DNA of 64,000 nt from Desulfovibrio desulfuricans DSM 642 (GTDB lineage: Bacteria > Desulfobacterota > Desulfovibrionia > Desulfovibrionales > Desulfovibrionaceae). Made by a program: the position numbers and the translations under genes. The DNA is taken from NCBI RefSeq assembly GCF_000420465.1, contig NZ_ATUZ01000014.1:186001-250000 (forward strand), given 5' to 3'. Shown here piece by piece: positions 62,812 to 64,000 of the stretch (its first letter is position 1; each line of letters begins with the position of its first letter). The notes under the pieces were generated by a model. It did no database searches, was not told the DNA's origin, and saw only the letters and a list, made by a program, of their open reading frames with translations.

Positions 62812-64000
62812 TTATTCTTCGCCGTCATCGTCTGCACTGTCGTCAGCAAGCCCTTCGGGCTCGGCAACAACAGGCGCGGAAACGACATCAGTCAGATCGC
62901 CATCGTCCATTTCGGCGCTGGCGTCCCTGCCGGTCTGCCCGCCTTCGTCCACTCGGTCAAAGCCCACCACATGACCGCCTTCATCAAGACGCACGAGCAT
63001 AACGCCCATGGTGGCACGGCCCTTGCTGCGCACATCGTCCACGCCAATGCGCACAATCTTGTTGGAAGAGGTCAGCAGGATAAGACCATCGTTGTCGCGC
63101 ACAGGCATGGCGCCGATCACAGGCCCGGTCTTGGCCGTCACCTTGAAGTTGATGATACCCTTGCCGCCGCGCGATTGCAGGCGGTAGAGATCAACGCTGG
63201 TGCGCTTGCCGTAACCATTGGCGGAAATGGACATGATCTCGGTGGTCTGGTCTATATCCTTGACGATAACCGCCGCCACCACAAAGTCCTGTCTGCGCAG
63301 GGCAATGCCCTTGACGCCCGTGGCCACGCGGCCCATGGGACGCACATCGTTGCAGGCAAAGCGGATGGAGAAACCGTCCGCCGTAGCCAGAACAATATGG
63401 TTATTGTCGCGGATGGGGCGCACCACCACAAGTTCATCATCCTCACGCAGGCCCACGGCCATGAGGCCTGTCTTGCGGCACTTGGCGTACAACGAGGCGG
63501 AGGAACGCTTGATCATGCCCCTCTTGGTGATGAACATGAAAAACTTGTCTTCAGCAAATTCGCGCAGGGCAAGAACTGTCGTAACCCACTCGTTTTCTTC
63601 AAGCGGCAACAGGTTGTTGATATGCACGCCCTTGGCCGTGCGGCTGCCCTCCGGCACCTGATGCACCTTGAGCTGGTGCATGCGCCCCTTGTTGGTAAAG
63701 AGGCACAGATACTGGTGATTGGTGGTGGACAAAAATTCCTGCACGTAGTCGTCATCCGAGGTGTGCAGGGCCGCAATGCCCTTGCCGCCGCGTTTCTGCT
63801 GCTGATAATTCTCAAGCCCGGTACGCTTCATGTAGCCACGGCGCGACAGCGTAATGACCACTTCTTCGTCAGGGATGAGATCTTCAATATCAATGTCGGT
63901 CAGGGCTTCACGCAGCACTTCCGTACGGCGGGGCGTGGCGAAATTATCGCGGATTTCGGCGATCTCGCGCTTGAGTTCGCTGCGCAGCACTTCGGCATTT
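62812..64000 (-). CDS. gyrA: DNA gyrase subunit A (partial, C-terminal part)
   Basis: The frame runs off the right edge, so the active-site tyrosine domain is outside. Visible are the end of the coiled-coil region (EVLRSELKREIAEIRDNF) and the whole C-terminal six-bladed beta-pinwheel. The GyrA box appears as QQKRGGKG in blade 1. The pinwheel wraps DNA to give negative supercoiling. The last ~45 residues are acidic (ending in a run of Asp/Glu), like the regulatory tail of other GyrA proteins. It is followed by the TPR gene after nine bases. Confidence 0.95.
   Translation of the reverse strand, partial: NAEVLRSELKREIAEIRDNFATPRRTEVLREALTDIDIEDLIPDEEVVITLSRRGYMKRTGLENYQQQKRGGKGIAALHTSDDDYVQEFLSTTNHQYLCLFTNKGRMHQLKVHQVPEGSRTAKGVHINNLLPLEENEWVTTVLALREFAEDKFFMFITKRGMIKRSSASLYAKCRKTGLMAVGLREDDELVVVRPIRDNNHIVLATADGFSIRFACNDVRPMGRVATGVKGIALRRQDFVVAAVIVKDIDQTTEIMSISANGYGKRTSVDLYRLQSRGGKGIINFKVTAKTGPVIGAMPVRDNDGLILLTSSNKIVRIGVDDVRSKGRATMGVMLVRLDEGGHVVGFDRVDEGGQTGRDASAEMDDGDLTDVVSAPVVAEPEGLADDSADDDGEE

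Overview
The window is GC-rich bacterial chromosome from an anaerobic sulfate reducer of the Desulfovibrio group. The evidence is gene content: an FAD/Fe-S D-lactate-type oxidoreductase, a regulator-methyltransferase (SahR type) beside ahcY, nrfHA with a divergent sigma-54 two-component pair, a DUF116 protein, an anaerobic-type cobalamin gene pair and a C_GCAxxG_C_C protein. I see no tRNA, rRNA, CRISPR array, insertion sequence or prophage. Both ends cut genes: the lactate-type oxidoreductase on the left and gyrA on the right.

Layout. 0-4.3 kb: oxidoreductase and a large polytopic membrane protein. 4.2-5.7 kb (minus): a possible truncated cysteine-cluster gene, an FMN reductase and a hot-dog thioesterase. 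6.1-9.1 kb: a TRAP transporter (dctPQM type) with a terminator-like hairpin between the binding protein and the permeases. 9.3-13.2 kb: an unknown small gene, a DUF721 (DciA-like) gene, then sahR-ahcY. 13.2-14.0 kb: a strikingly AT-rich patch carrying a small XRE regulator, followed by a chemoreceptor. 15.9-23.1 kb: a GntR regulator divergent from a probable ureide operon made of a polar amino-acid type ABC transporter, (S)-ureidoglycine aminohydrolase, a ketol-acid reductoisomerase homologue and an allantoate-amidohydrolase-type enzyme. 23.3-30.6 kb: rnhA, membrane and redox-type small proteins, an M50 protease, ruvX, mltG, and the cobalamin genes cbiA and cbiC. 30.9-40.3 kb: a tautomerase, an HxlR regulator, a membrane protein, a nucleotide-sugar epimerase, a U32 peptidase, a TrmN6-like methyltransferase and a PHP-UvrD helicase fusion. 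40.3-47.2 kb: the nitrite-reduction locus, with a sensor kinase carrying a CxxCH heme motif and an NtrC-type regulator divergent from nrfHA; nrfA carries a one-base frameshift. 47.3-55.7 kb: an NlpC/P60 lipoprotein, MerR, GNAT, DsbA-like, response regulator, a near-consensus parS, parA and parB separated by an antisense gene, rsmB and DUF116. 55.8-64 kb (minus): gyrA, TPR lipoprotein, purF, hisS, aspS, def and fmt in one tightly packed run ending in a terminator.

The most interesting unit is the ureide operon. Its cupin enzyme keeps all four metal ligands known for ureidoglycine aminohydrolase, and the hydrolase keeps M20-type metal ligands. The reductoisomerase homologue between them keeps the Rossmann fold, the FAHGF histidine and one acidic metal pair, but lacks the catalytic lysine and both partner-subunit glutamates of true KARI. 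It is therefore unlikely to make branched-chain amino acids. I infer that it acts on the ureide product, possibly as an unrelated replacement for ureidoglycolate dehydrogenase. The second notable locus is nrf, where a heme-type sensor, an enhancer-binding regulator, a -24/-12 promoter and the broken nrfA lie together.
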